The notes beneath the pieces are model-generated. The model saw only the letters and a program-made list of their open reading frames with translations. It was not told where the DNA came from and ran no database searches. Of a stretch of 64,000 bases of DNA, positions 47,044-56,115 are shown piece by piece (within the stretch, counting starts at the first letter, position 1; each line of letters starts with the position of its first letter). The position numbers and the translations under genes were made by a program. Source of the stretch: Stigmatella aurantiaca DW4/3-1 (GTDB lineage Bacteria > Myxococcota > Myxococcia > Myxococcales > Myxococcaceae). Where the stretch lies: NCBI RefSeq assembly GCF_000165485.1, contig NC_014623.1, forward strand, positions 6,776,893 through 6,840,892, given 5' to 3'.

Positions 47044-48060
47044 ATGCCCTCGGAACCGCTCACCTACACATACTCCGGCGAACCGATCCTCCCGTTCATC
47101 GAGCGCCACGCGGCGCAGATACAGGAAGGCCTGCTGCAGCACGGGGCCGTGCGGTTCAAAGGCTTCGGCATCACGGATGCCTCGACGTTCGAGCGGGCCG
47201 CGAAGGCAATCGACCCTGAGCTGAAGGACGATTACCTGGGGACTTCTCCGCGGAACAGAATGAGCGGCTACGTCTTCTCGGCCAGCGAGCTGCCGCCCCA
47301 TTTTCCCATCATGCAGCATTGCGAGATGAGCTTTCTGCCGCATGCGCCGCGCAAGCTGTTCTTCTGGTGCAGGGTCGCTCCCCCCGAGGGCGGAGAAACG
47401 CCCATCTGCGATTTTGCCGCCGTCTACGACGGCCTGAACCCCGATATCCGCCGGGAGTTTGAAGACAAAGGCATCACCACCCTTCGCAACTACGCGGGGC
47501 CGGGCCAGAAAGGGAAGAGTTTGAAGCAACTCAAGCCTTGGCCCGACATGTTCCTGACCACGGACAAGAACCGGGTCAACGCGATCTGCCGCGAGCACGA
47601 GTTGGAGCCCCACTGGCTGCCGGGAGACGCCTTGCGGCTCATCAACACCCGGCCAGCCATCAAGGTCCATCCCATTCATGGCAAGAAGGTCTGGTACAAC
47701 CACACCCAGGTCTTCCACTCCGCCTCGGCCCAGCTGGAGTACAGCCACATCGCTTCCCACCAGAAGACGTTGCGCGGCTACGGCTTGAAGCTGTTCCTGA
47801 AACTGAATGACCTCTGGGAATCGGCCTCTCAGAGGCCAGAAGAGCGCGCCATGCACGTGACCTTCGGCAATGGAGAGGAAATCCCAAGGGCCTACGTGTC
47901 TCATTTGATGGATGTCATCTGGAAGAACCTGCACATCGCCCCCTGGCAAGCGGGGGACATGATCGCCATCGACAACTACCGCACGGCCCACGGCCGCTTG
48001 CCCTACAAAGGTCCCCGCGAAGTGAATGTGTGCTGGGCGGCGGACACCGCGGCCAGGTAA
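47044..48060 (+). CDS. TauD/TfdA family Fe(II)/2-oxoglutarate-dependent dioxygenase
   Basis: The 338-residue enzyme has the 2-His-1-carboxylate facial triad: His92 and Glu94 in QHCEMSF (Glu instead of the usual Asp, as in SyrP-like members), and a distal His in YRTAHGRLPY near residue 321; the Arg of PREVNVCW is the likely 2-oxoglutarate contact. GGETPICDF after the first pair is typical of the family. It could hydroxylate an amino acid or sulfonate; no biosynthetic cluster is nearby. It follows the M49-like gene by 34 bp, probably in one transcript. Confidence 0.85.
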   Translation: MPSEPLTYTYSGEPILPFIERHAAQIQEGLLQHGAVRFKGFGITDASTFERAAKAIDPELKDDYLGTSPRNRMSGYVFSASELPPHFPIMQHCEMSFLPHAPRKLFFWCRVAPPEGGETPICDFAAVYDGLNPDIRREFEDKGITTLRNYAGPGQKGKSLKQLKPWPDMFLTTDKNRVNAICREHELEPHWLPGDALRLINTRPAIKVHPIHGKKVWYNHTQVFHSASAQLEYSHIASHQKTLRGYGLKLFLKLNDLWESASQRPEERAMHVTFGNGEEIPRAYVSHLMDVIWKNLHIAPWQAGDMIAIDNYRTAHGRLPYKGPREVNVCWAADTAAR

Positions 48061-48490
48061 GGGCAAGAGCCACTCGGCGTCATCACCTCCAGGGTCGCTC
48101 CGGGAAACACCGGTCCAGCGTCAGCGTGAGCATGCGCCGCTCGGCCTGGCCCCACCTGGAGATGCCCCGCTGCACGCAAGAGGGCCCTGGCTCTGCGTGT
48201 CAGCCGCCCTGCCTGACATGTCAATGGCCCCGCCTGACATGTCATCCGCCCTGCCTGACAGCACCAGGGCCCAACGAGACTCTGAAGCATTCCCCAGAGC
48301 GAAGTGAGCGCCAGCGGCCCCGTGATGGATTCCAAGTGACCGAACTCATGGGGGTTCGCGTTCAAGAAGGAATGAATGCCTCAGGCGAGGACTCACTCGG
48401 GTCTGGGCTGGCACTTCACTTGCGATGAACCGGGCCACGGGAGTGCCCATACGGAGCACTCGCCATTGGATGACATCAAGGAATGTACAG
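48061..48490. other. Regulatory-looking gap upstream of the cytochrome gene
   Basis: No gene is supported in these 430 bp. The stretch contains three 21-bp repeats (48203-48265) and is the 5' region of the AT-richer cytochrome c-like gene, whose own signal begins at 48491. Confidence 0.45.
48203..48265. repeat. Three 21-bp repeats carrying TGACATGTCA palindromes
   Basis: Units at 48203, 48224 and 48245 share C-C-C-x-G-C-C-T-G-A-C-A. The first two end in the perfect 10-bp palindrome TGACATGTCA (48214-48223 and 48235-48244), exactly 21 bp or two helical turns apart; the third is degenerate. The layout suggests a cooperative operator, inferred only. Confidence 0.55.
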
Positions 48491-50353
48491 ATGAAGAGCA
48501 CGCTTCGGACACTCAGAACCTACGCCTGTGCGCTGGCGCTGGCCACGACACTCGCATCATGCACGAAAACCGTTGCCCCGGGTACCACCCTCCCCAGCAC
48601 CCCGGATCAAAAGTTTCCGGGGGGCGCCCCCATCACATCGGCAGATTTGACCAGGACCTACGCTCTGCCCCAGGAGCCACCGCCTTACGACCCCAGCATC
48701 CGTCGCGAGGAATACGCCCGCTTTGCCTGGCGGCAGTTCATCTATCTGAATTCCCCCGCCGAGTTGAATTTCGAGGGCAAGACTCCCGCGGGGACGACTC
48801 CGGTGGTTCGGGGACAAATCGATACGCACCGCAACTTTGCCTCATCTGGCGATCCAAACTTCTACCAGAATGGCGTTGGTGCGCCCAACCCTCTGGGCAG
48901 CAATCAGCTGGTCTGGGAAACCTTTGCTCACCGATCCGAGTTGTTCCCCGCGAACGCGCCTCCCATGGGTGTTATCCAATTCACGAGTCCTCAGTACAAC
49001 TTCGCGAATGTCACGGTCGGCCCAAAGAGCGACATGATCCGGTTCAACAATCTCGACGAAACCACTCAGATCAGTCAAAACCAGATCTTTTTTCCCAAAA
49101 ACCCCACCGGCACGCCATCAGACAATCCGTATGATGATCACATGATCTTGTTCGAGGCCAAGGTGAATCAGGTAGAATATGAATACATTGCAAACACTTT
49201 TGCCTCTATAAAGAATCTCCCGAAGAACACCTACCCCAGTCAAGATGACCTCCCCAAAGACATTCCACACATTGAATTTCCTCCCAATAAGGACAATTCC
49301 CAGTTGCCTGCCGCCGCGCGGAGTGATCGGGAGTCTATCGAAGTCAAGGCGGCCTGGCGGGAGATGCCTGATGACTTGATCAAATCAGGCCGCTACCACA
49401 CAGCCGAGGCCCTGTACTACGTCAACGGCGCGAACGGTCCTGAGCCGCGGGTGGGCACTTTCGGTCTGGTCGGCCTGCACATTCTGCGCAAGATGAAAAA
49501 CTACCCTGCCTTTACTTATACCACCTTCGAGCATGTGGACAACTTGAGGAGAGAAGAGGGTAACCCTACTGGCCTGTATGTCATTACCCTTTATGACACA
49601 ATGAATTACAGGCTATCACTCCATGATCCGCCGATCACCAAAACTCCGCAGGCCATGGTCAATACGGGGACCGGCCACTTCCAGTCGGTTGCTCTGCCCC
49701 TGGAAGGCAAGGTGAACGCAGCCAACGGCTATCCGATCATTTCTGGGCCAACCCAATCCAAATTGCCTTCCGGCTTTGCAGGCCCGATCAGGGTCGAGCC
49801 GTCACAGGCAATGACCAAAGCCGTCAATGAGGTCAATGCCGAAGTCAGTCAAGTCATGGCCAACACGCCTGGTTTCGAGAAATCGGTGTGGAAGTACTAT
49901 CGTCTCGCGGGAATTCAGGTTTTTCCCGTGGATGAGACCAGCGTCACCGCCACGGGTGAGCCCGATCCGCTGACCGAGGACTTCTATCTGGCAAACACCG
50001 TGGTCGAAAGCAGCCGGCCTGGTATCCAGTTGTTTAAAGGCGCGGTCTCGGATCCTGGCACTCGCGGCGCAGCGCCGAATCAATTGATCAACGAGCGCAG
50101 CCAGCCGAATATCCTGCAAGTGCCGGGATTGGCTGACAGTTACAACACCGTGGTGATGGGTGGATGCATGGGTTGCCATGGCAATGCACAATACCCCAGG
50201 CCCCAGGATGCGCAGGGCAAGGAGAAGCCCGGTCCGACAATCTTCAACTTCCTGACCAGTGAGGACACCTTGTCGGGCAAGGGCTTTGAGGTCGATGTGC
50301 GGGCTACAAGGGCTGGGGAGCCGAGGGCAAACACTCGCGTGTATATCGAATGA
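48491..50353 (+). CDS. Cytochrome c-like lipoprotein of foreign composition
   Basis: The 620-residue product has a lipoprotein signal (TTLASC) and a C-terminal heme c site C559-x-x-C562-H563 (GGCMGCHGNAQ). The remaining 500 residues, with YARFAWRQFIYLN, LVWETFAHRSELF, YYVNGANGPEPRVGTFGL and KYYRLAGIQVFPVDE, resemble a family of periplasmic c-type cytochrome proteins of unknown electron partner. Codon third positions contain more A/T than in the flanking genes, which suggests transfer. The IS91-type remnant directly downstream supports this. The start at 48491 was chosen for the signal peptide. Confidence 0.7.
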   Translation: MKSTLRTLRTYACALALATTLASCTKTVAPGTTLPSTPDQKFPGGAPITSADLTRTYALPQEPPPYDPSIRREEYARFAWRQFIYLNSPAELNFEGKTPAGTTPVVRGQIDTHRNFASSGDPNFYQNGVGAPNPLGSNQLVWETFAHRSELFPANAPPMGVIQFTSPQYNFANVTVGPKSDMIRFNNLDETTQISQNQIFFPKNPTGTPSDNPYDDHMILFEAKVNQVEYEYIANTFASIKNLPKNTYPSQDDLPKDIPHIEFPPNKDNSQLPAAARSDRESIEVKAAWREMPDDLIKSGRYHTAEALYYVNGANGPEPRVGTFGLVGLHILRKMKNYPAFTYTTFEHVDNLRREEGNPTGLYVITLYDTMNYRLSLHDPPITKTPQAMVNTGTGHFQSVALPLEGKVNAANGYPIISGPTQSKLPSGFAGPIRVEPSQAMTKAVNEVNAEVSQVMANTPGFEKSVWKYYRLAGIQVFPVDETSVTATGEPDPLTEDFYLANTVVESSRPGIQLFKGAVSDPGTRGAAPNQLINERSQPNILQVPGLADSYNTVVMGGCMGCHGNAQYPRPQDAQGKEKPGPTIFNFLTSEDTLSGKGFEVDVRATRAGEPRANTRVYIE

Positions 50354-50419
50354 TCGATAGGAGGAGTACCTCTCCGGGCCCAGGCCGGCCGCGACTGACA
50401 CGATGTCGCGCGCCGTGCT

Positions 50420-50544
50420 GGAGAGCTGCCCATAAACGATAGGAGAAATCGTAAAAGCTCCAGCCCGGTGATGAGCAGGTGCGTGGTGCCGTCCGGCAGT
50501 GGGCGCTTCATCCGATAGGCGATGCGGCCGTCCTCTTTTCTCCA
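50420..50544 (-). pseudogene. Fragment of an IS91/IS801-type transposase
   Basis: A minus-strand reading EDGRIAYRMKRPLPDGTTH, then LLITGLELLRFL, is the C-terminal core of the Y2 transposases of IS91-like elements (typically DDGRVAYRMKRP.PDG). The rest of the protein is absent. It follows the foreign cytochrome gene. Confidence 0.7.
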
Positions 50545-50596
50545 GCAGGCGCAGCCCCCTCCTCTTCGCAGTAAGCCTCCAGATAGCTCGCCATCT

Positions 50597-51061
50597 TCAA
50601 GCCGACAGGTTCAGCTTGTAGCCGGCATGCGTCGCCGCGAAGCCAAGGCGTTCGTAGAAGCGGTGAGCATCTGAACGGGATTTGTCGGTCGTCAGTTGCA
50701 CCAGAGCGCAGCCGCGCTGCCGGCATGTTTCGATGGCCCATGCGAACATGGCTTCACCGACTCTCTCGCCTCGCCTGGCGGATGACACTCGAACAGCCTC
50801 GATCTGGCCGCGCCAAGCTCCTCCTCTTGCGATGCCCGGGATGAAGGTCAACTGCAAGGTGCCGACAATGCTGCCCCGGTCTTCCACGACGAGAAGAAAT
50901 TGATTCTCGTCCCGATCAACAGCCTCGAAGGCCCTGAGATACTTGTCCGGAAGTGGAGTAACAACGCTCTCGCGTCCCGCTCCAAGCACATCGTCCGCCA
51001 GCAGTGAGACGATCACGGGAAGATCGTCGAGCGTGGCTTTGCGGAAGGTTAAATTCAACAT
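50597..51061 (-). CDS. GNAT family N-acetyltransferase
   Basis: The 154-residue product is a single GNAT domain: TFRKATLDDLPVIVSLL, the acetyl-CoA-binding strand and loop IEAVRVSSARRGERVGEAMFAWAIE (an R-x-x-G-x-G/V variant), and FYERLGFAATHAGYKL at the end. Substrate unknown. It starts just downstream of the large kinase gene on the same strand, with 34 bp between. Confidence 0.88.
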   Translation of the reverse strand: MLNLTFRKATLDDLPVIVSLLADDVLGAGRESVVTPLPDKYLRAFEAVDRDENQFLLVVEDRGSIVGTLQLTFIPGIARGGAWRGQIEAVRVSSARRGERVGEAMFAWAIETCRQRGCALVQLTTDKSRSDAHRFYERLGFAATHAGYKLNLSA

Positions 51062-51095
51062 GCTTTCGATCCTCGGATGAGCAAGCACGTCCTTT

Positions 51096-54000
51096 CTACC
51101 GCTGTACCGCCGCCTGGGCCCTCCGGGCGATGGCGAAGTACCCGAGCCGCTCCGCCTCCTCCGCGATGGCGGTATACGCGTCCGTGGCGAGGCCCCCACC
51201 GCACAGGAGCTCGAGCTCCGCCTGGGCCAACCGCGCCTGGAGCTCAAGCTGCACGAGCCCCCCGGCCCGTGTCCGCTTGAGGATGTCCTGAAGCTGCAGC
51301 GCCCCCTCCCGCCGCTCGGAGAAGGTCCCAGCCTGTGCCACGAGCCGCGCCCAGGAGCACAACAGCTCGGTCTGAATGAAGATGGACTCGTTGGAGCCCT
51401 CCAGTTTCCGTGCGCGAGCCAGCAGTTCGCGGGCGTCCTGGGTCTCACCCCTCACGAGCTTCACCCGTGCCATCAACGCGAGGGCCATGCCTTGCTTGCT
51501 GGCAATCTCCTGCTCCTCATAGAAGGAGCACGCCTGCTCCGCCAGGGACAAGGCCTCTTCCCAATGGCCCTCTCGGAGAGCCACCCGCGCCAGGTCCAGC
51601 GCGGTGTCCACCACGAAGGCTTGGAACCCCCGGGCCCGGCGGAGCTTCAGCGCGAGCCCCAGACAAGCGCGGGCAGCACTCAACTCTCCCTGGTCGAGCA
51701 GGAGATTGCCCAGTTCGTGATGGGACCAAGCCTCCGAGTAATCATCGCCCAGGGCCTTGGCCACACGCCCTCCCTCGCGGAGCTGCGCTTGGGCCTCGCT
51801 CAGGGCTCCCTGGTGCCGCAGGATCATGGCCCGCTGAATGCGGTAGTGGTTCGCCTCGGCGCGCAGCTCCAGCCTCTGGAAGAGGGCTTGGGCCTCGCCC
51901 GTGGACCGCAACGCCTCCGGGAGGTCTCCCAGGGCACACTTCAACCAACCCGTCAACGCGAGCACCTCGGCTTCGATGACCGCTCCCCGGTAGGCGCCGA
52001 CCAGTTGGGAGGCGGAGGCCAGCACTTGCTTTGCCTCGTGCAGCCTCACCAGGTCCAGCAAGGCGACCGCCCGCCCAAGCATGGCGCTGAGGGCCCCCCC
52101 GCGGTCACCGCATGACAGACAGAGCCGCTCGGCCTCCTCCACCTTCTCCAATGACCGCCCAGGCGCGCCCAGGGTGCGGATCGCGAAGGACTCACTGGTG
52201 AGCGCCTCGGCGACGATGAGCCACTGCCCCCTGAGACGGGCCTTCTCCACGGCGGTGGCCGCGTGCCGGAGGGAGGACTCGAAATCCGAGGCCGTGGCCA
52301 TGGCAGCCGCGGCAGCCACGTAGATGCGCGGATCCTCGCTCAGGGGGAGCGGCAACCGCCACAACCTCTCCAAGGTCGAGCCCGCGGCCTGAAACCGCCC
52401 CGCGTTCATTTGAGCCGACATCAGCGCGATGCCGTACTCCACGGAGTCCGGGCAAAGTTCCAGCAGCGCCTGGTAGTCCTCCACGGCCGCGTCCCAGTCC
52501 GCCTGGGCCGCATGGTGACGGGCCCGCACCAGCAGCCGTTCTTCCAGGGGAAGTCCCTCGGACAGCTCAAATGCCCGTCGAGCCGCCTCTCGCGCTCGCC
52601 CCACCTGGTAGAGCCGCTGGAAGGCCTCGGCGAGCGCAGAGTGCGCCATCACGAAGGTGGGCTCCCGCGCCACCACCTGCTCCAGCCGTTCGACGGCCAG
52701 GGCCGCGTCGTAGCTGCGCAGCGCCGTGAGTCCTTCGGCATAGAGGCGTGCCAGCCCGGGGCCAACGGGCATCATGAGGCGGACGCCGCCGGCCTGCTCG
52801 GACGTCAGCGGCCCCAGCCCCAGTTGAGCGCGCAGCCGAGCCCCCACGCGGGCCAGCAGTGCCAACAGTTCCTGCTCAAGCCCTGTTTCCGTCAGGTGAA
52901 CCACGGGTTCCCCGGTCGCCGTGTCCTGGACGTGGATGTCCAAGCGCAGCGTCGAACCGCCCGGCGGCCCGAGAACGAGGTAGGTCCCCGAGAGCAACAA
53001 GTCCACCTGAGAGTGGACGCGGATGCGCCTCAGGGTCTCCCGCGAGAGCCCTTCCACTTCTGGCAGGTGGAGTTCCTGGCGGAAGACGGCGACCTCCTCG
53101 CCCGAGAGCAAACGCACCTGTCGGCAGGCCGCCAGTTCCGCGGCGAGCACCTCGGCGAGCGCCGTGGCCAGCCAGTCCATGTCGGGACGTGCCCACAGGC
53201 TGCGGAGGCCCAGCACCGCCATGACCCGCCGGGTCACGAGCGAGGAGGCAGGGAACTGGCCAAGCCTGGGCCGCTCCACGAACGAGGTCACCTCTTGCTC
53301 CTGGAGCGCGCCGAGGGCCTCCATGGCCGTGGGGAAGCGATCTTCCGGCCGCCTTGCCAAACAGCGCAAAAGGACCTCGTCCCACCGGGGAGCCAAACCG
53401 CGCGCCCAGGTGCTCGGGGGAGCGGGTGGAGCGTGCAGGCGCTGAAGCGCGGTGGCCATGGCGGTATCCGCCACGAAAGGCAGGCGCCCCGTAACCATCT
53501 CGTAGAGCACTACGCCCAGGGAATAGAGGTCCGAGGCTCGCGACAACGCATTGCCCTCCACTTGCTCGGGCGACATGTAGCTGGGCGTCCCCGCGAAACG
53601 GCTCTCCTGAGACTCCTCGGCGGTCTCCTCCCTCACCACGCCCAAGGCCAGGCCAAAGTCCGTCACCACCGCTCGCAGGCCCTGCCCAGCCGTGGTCTCC
53701 TCGACGAGCACCACATTGCTGCTCTTGAAGTCTCGATGGATGACCTGAGCGGCATGGGCCGCATCCAGGGCCGAGGCCATCTGTCTGCCCAAGGCCAGAA
53801 CCTGCTCCGTGGACAGAGGCACCTTGCGCAGCACGTATTCCCGGAGCGTCTGCCCTTCTAGCAACTCCATCGTGAGGAAGAGGACCTTGTGGGACCTCGC
53901 CTCGGCGCTCCTGGGCAAGCTGTGCTCGCCCAGATCGAACACACGGCAGACATGGGCATGGGTGACCCGGCGCGCCAACCGCAGTTCCTGCTTGAAGCGT

Positions 54001-54287
54001 TTCAAGGTGCCAGGCTCGAACGCGCGCTCCGGGCGGATGGTTTTCAGGGCCACCCGCTCGCGCAGCGAGAGGTCTTCCACCTCGTAGACTTCGCCGCAGC
54101 TGCCCTCCCCGATGAAGCGGATGACGCGATAACGCTCCGCCACCACGTCGCCCGACAGAAATGTCTTGTGGCTCAAGAGGGCTGGGTTCTGAGAAGGGCT
54201 CGGCTCCTTCCCCCCTCGAACCATGGTGACTGTCACCCCCTGGGCCATCTCCCCTGCCTTGAGACTCATGGTGTGAGAGCAAATCAT
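51096..54287 (-). CDS. Ser/Thr protein kinase with adenylate-cyclase-type sensor and TPR-like repeats
   Basis: The 1,063-residue product has a complete Hanks-type kinase domain at about 53-330: glycine loop GEGSCGEV, Lys82 (VALK), HRDFKSSN at 184-191, DFG at 210-212 and TPSYMSPEQ. A region from about 400 to 520 follows, then some 500 residues of TPR-like helical repeats with AHSALAEAF, AYRGAVIEAEVLALTG and YSEAWSHHELGNLLL. It has no transmembrane helix. Such cytoplasmic kinases are abundant in myxobacteria and act in developmental signalling. MSLKAG at 54269 is an alternative start. Confidence 0.9.
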   Translation of the reverse strand: MICSHTMSLKAGEMAQGVTVTMVRGGKEPSPSQNPALLSHKTFLSGDVVAERYRVIRFIGEGSCGEVYEVEDLSLRERVALKTIRPERAFEPGTLKRFKQELRLARRVTHAHVCRVFDLGEHSLPRSAEARSHKVLFLTMELLEGQTLREYVLRKVPLSTEQVLALGRQMASALDAAHAAQVIHRDFKSSNVVLVEETTAGQGLRAVVTDFGLALGVVREETAEESQESRFAGTPSYMSPEQVEGNALSRASDLYSLGVVLYEMVTGRLPFVADTAMATALQRLHAPPAPPSTWARGLAPRWDEVLLRCLARRPEDRFPTAMEALGALQEQEVTSFVERPRLGQFPASSLVTRRVMAVLGLRSLWARPDMDWLATALAEVLAAELAACRQVRLLSGEEVAVFRQELHLPEVEGLSRETLRRIRVHSQVDLLLSGTYLVLGPPGGSTLRLDIHVQDTATGEPVVHLTETGLEQELLALLARVGARLRAQLGLGPLTSEQAGGVRLMMPVGPGLARLYAEGLTALRSYDAALAVERLEQVVAREPTFVMAHSALAEAFQRLYQVGRAREAARRAFELSEGLPLEERLLVRARHHAAQADWDAAVEDYQALLELCPDSVEYGIALMSAQMNAGRFQAAGSTLERLWRLPLPLSEDPRIYVAAAAAMATASDFESSLRHAATAVEKARLRGQWLIVAEALTSESFAIRTLGAPGRSLEKVEEAERLCLSCGDRGGALSAMLGRAVALLDLVRLHEAKQVLASASQLVGAYRGAVIEAEVLALTGWLKCALGDLPEALRSTGEAQALFQRLELRAEANHYRIQRAMILRHQGALSEAQAQLREGGRVAKALGDDYSEAWSHHELGNLLLDQGELSAARACLGLALKLRRARGFQAFVVDTALDLARVALREGHWEEALSLAEQACSFYEEQEIASKQGMALALMARVKLVRGETQDARELLARARKLEGSNESIFIQTELLCSWARLVAQAGTFSERREGALQLQDILKRTRAGGLVQLELQARLAQAELELLCGGGLATDAYTAIAEEAERLGYFAIARRAQAAVQR

Positions 54288-54426
54288 CGAACGGGGGCGC
54301 TACTCCATCCCACCCTCTCCCCCCTCCGGCGCCACGGAGATTCATCTCTCCATTGGACACACCACTCCCGCCCAGTCCAAGCGGGGCCTGCCCTCCTTCG
54401 GCGGCCCCTCCACCCTCGCTCTTCGC

Positions 54427-55383
54427 TTATTTGGACTTGACCCGTCCAAGCGGGTTGGCGACGCCCGTCAGCGCGCTTTGCGCTTCCTGCCAAGCGGAGT
54501 CTCCGGGGTAGAGCTCGGTGCGGAGGTAGGCCCAGGTGAGAAGCTGGACGGCAGCCACTCGCTCGGGGTTCTCGTCCGTGGTCTCGGCGACGTCATATCC
54601 CGAGACTCCGCCGAGCCCGTGCCCTGCGTCGAACAGGGTAACCAAGGACTTGGGGCTTGGGGAGAGGAAGTATGGATCGGCGTGCCAGTCAGCGCCTGCG
54701 ACCGTCAGGTGGGGGGAGTCATCCTTGTCGCCGGCGACCACGAGCGCGGGCGTCGTCATCCTGGAAAAGTCGATGGTCGAGAAGAAGGGGTAGTTCTCGG
54801 CTGCGAACTTGCTGAGGGCGTCGCCCCTGCCGGGCGCGGCGAGCAGCACGCCCGCCTTGATCCGGGGCTCGACGAGGTTCACTTCCGTTCCGTCGCGGGG
54901 ATCCTTGTGCCGAGCGCCAAGCAGCAGGCTCGCGGTGTGCCCGCCCATCGAGTGCCCGACGACGGCCACCTTGCTTCGGTCCAAGCGTCCGGCGAGCGCA
55001 GCGACGGCGCGCTCGATCGCGTCGAGTTGGTCGAGGATGCGCTTCATGTCCTCGGCCCGCGCTCGCCAGTACAGAGGCGCATCGGGATCATCGGAGTGGA
55101 GGGTGAGCGTCTTTGAATCGAGATGGGTGGGCTGGATCACGACGAAGCCATGGGCCGCCCAGTAGTTGGCGAGTGGGGCGTAGCCGTTCAATGAGGAGAG
55201 GTGGTTGGAGCGGCCGTGGCCGTGCGAGAGCAAAATGATGGGCAGTTCGCCTCCAGTCACGGGCGCGGAGACCCGCACTTGGAGATCGACGGCGCGACCG
55301 GGAGCTGGCAGCACGACTGGGCTGATCGAGAGGACCGGCGTGGGTGCGCTGAGGGTTTTGGCTGCGGGAGTCGGTGCGCTCAT
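54427..55383 (-). CDS. Alpha/beta hydrolase (chlorophyllase/PAF-acetylhydrolase-like)
   Basis: The 318-residue product has the oxyanion segment LLSHGHGRSN, the nucleophile elbow GHSMGGHTA, an acid in VAGDKDDSP and a catalytic His in DAGHGLGG, all in alpha/beta hydrolase order. No signal peptide is visible. It is divergent from a shortened AraC regulator with 162 bp between the starts, a common arrangement for hydrolase regulation. Substrate unknown. Confidence 0.87.
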   Translation of the reverse strand: MSAPTPAAKTLSAPTPVLSISPVVLPAPGRAVDLQVRVSAPVTGGELPIILLSHGHGRSNHLSSLNGYAPLANYWAAHGFVVIQPTHLDSKTLTLHSDDPDAPLYWRARAEDMKRILDQLDAIERAVAALAGRLDRSKVAVVGHSMGGHTASLLLGARHKDPRDGTEVNLVEPRIKAGVLLAAPGRGDALSKFAAENYPFFSTIDFSRMTTPALVVAGDKDDSPHLTVAGADWHADPYFLSPSPKSLVTLFDAGHGLGGVSGYDVAETTDENPERVAAVQLLTWAYLRTELYPGDSAWQEAQSALTGVANPLGRVKSK

Positions 55384-55545
55384 GATGTTGATTTCCTTTC
55401 GTGGGCTCGGCCCCGTGAAAAGGCCCGGAGACGAGAGCGAGGACGATGAGGCGCGGCGCGATCCGCGTATTGGAAGGAACGGACATTTTCATCGGTCCTT
55501 CCGCGCCGCCTTGAACGGCCGCAATGGACGCGCGAGGATACGAGG

Positions 55546-56112
55546 GTGCAACGCACCACAGGCTGGTCGGCGCCGCTCTTGGGCGTGGCAGCGAGCGCAC
55601 TGACGGACCGGATCGTCCCGCAGGAAGACATCTGGGGCCGTTCGGGCGGCGACCTCTGCCTCGAACTCCTTGCGGCGCGAAGCCTGCCGGAGGTGCTTGA
55701 CCGAATCTCCCACGCGATCGCCCTTCGTACCCACCAGACATTCGACCCGGCATCGGCACGGCTCGCTCGCCGCGCGGTTCGCTTGCTCGAAGGAGACGAG
55801 GTTCGGGTGGAGAGCGTGGCAAAGCAGCTTGGCGTCACGGCGCGGCATCTTCGCCGCGCCTTCACGGAGAGCGTCGGCATCGGGCCGAAGGATTTCGCGC
55901 GGGCCGTTCGCCTGCAGCGGGCCGTGGGGATGGCGGCGAACTCGAAGGACTGGGGACGCATCGCCGCATCCTCGGGCTATTACGACCAGGCGCACCTCAT
56001 TGCCGACTTCCGGGAACTCGTCGGGCTCACACCGGGCGCCTTCCTGAAGCGTGCGGACGATCGGGGCGTTCGGTTCGGCTCCGGCGAGGCGGAGGCCGAT
56101 CTCCACGACTGA
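55546..56112 (+). CDS. AraC family regulator, short N-terminus (possibly truncated)
   Basis: The 188-residue product has a complete AraC DNA-binding domain: VRVESVAKQLGVTARHLRRAF and WGRIAASSGYYDQAHLIADFRELVGLTPGAFL. The part before it, APLLGVAASALTDRIV, resembles the end of the DUF6597-type N-terminal domain found in 250-280-residue relatives, but most of that domain is missing. The frame stays open upstream to 55447 without an ATG, GTG or TTG, so the GTG at 55546 may be only apparent and the gene may be a 5'-truncated relic. It is divergent from the hydrolase and convergent with the TetR gene. Confidence 0.7.
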   Translation: MQRTTGWSAPLLGVAASALTDRIVPQEDIWGRSGGDLCLELLAARSLPEVLDRISHAIALRTHQTFDPASARLARRAVRLLEGDEVRVESVAKQLGVTARHLRRAFTESVGIGPKDFARAVRLQRAVGMAANSKDWGRIAASSGYYDQAHLIADFRELVGLTPGAFLKRADDRGVRFGSGEAEADLHD

Positions 56113-56115
56113 ACA

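Noticed and set aside
47044-48060. Natural-product cluster signalled by the SyrP-like dioxygenase and asnB
   Set aside because: The genes are far apart and no NRPS, PKS or tailoring genes lie between them.
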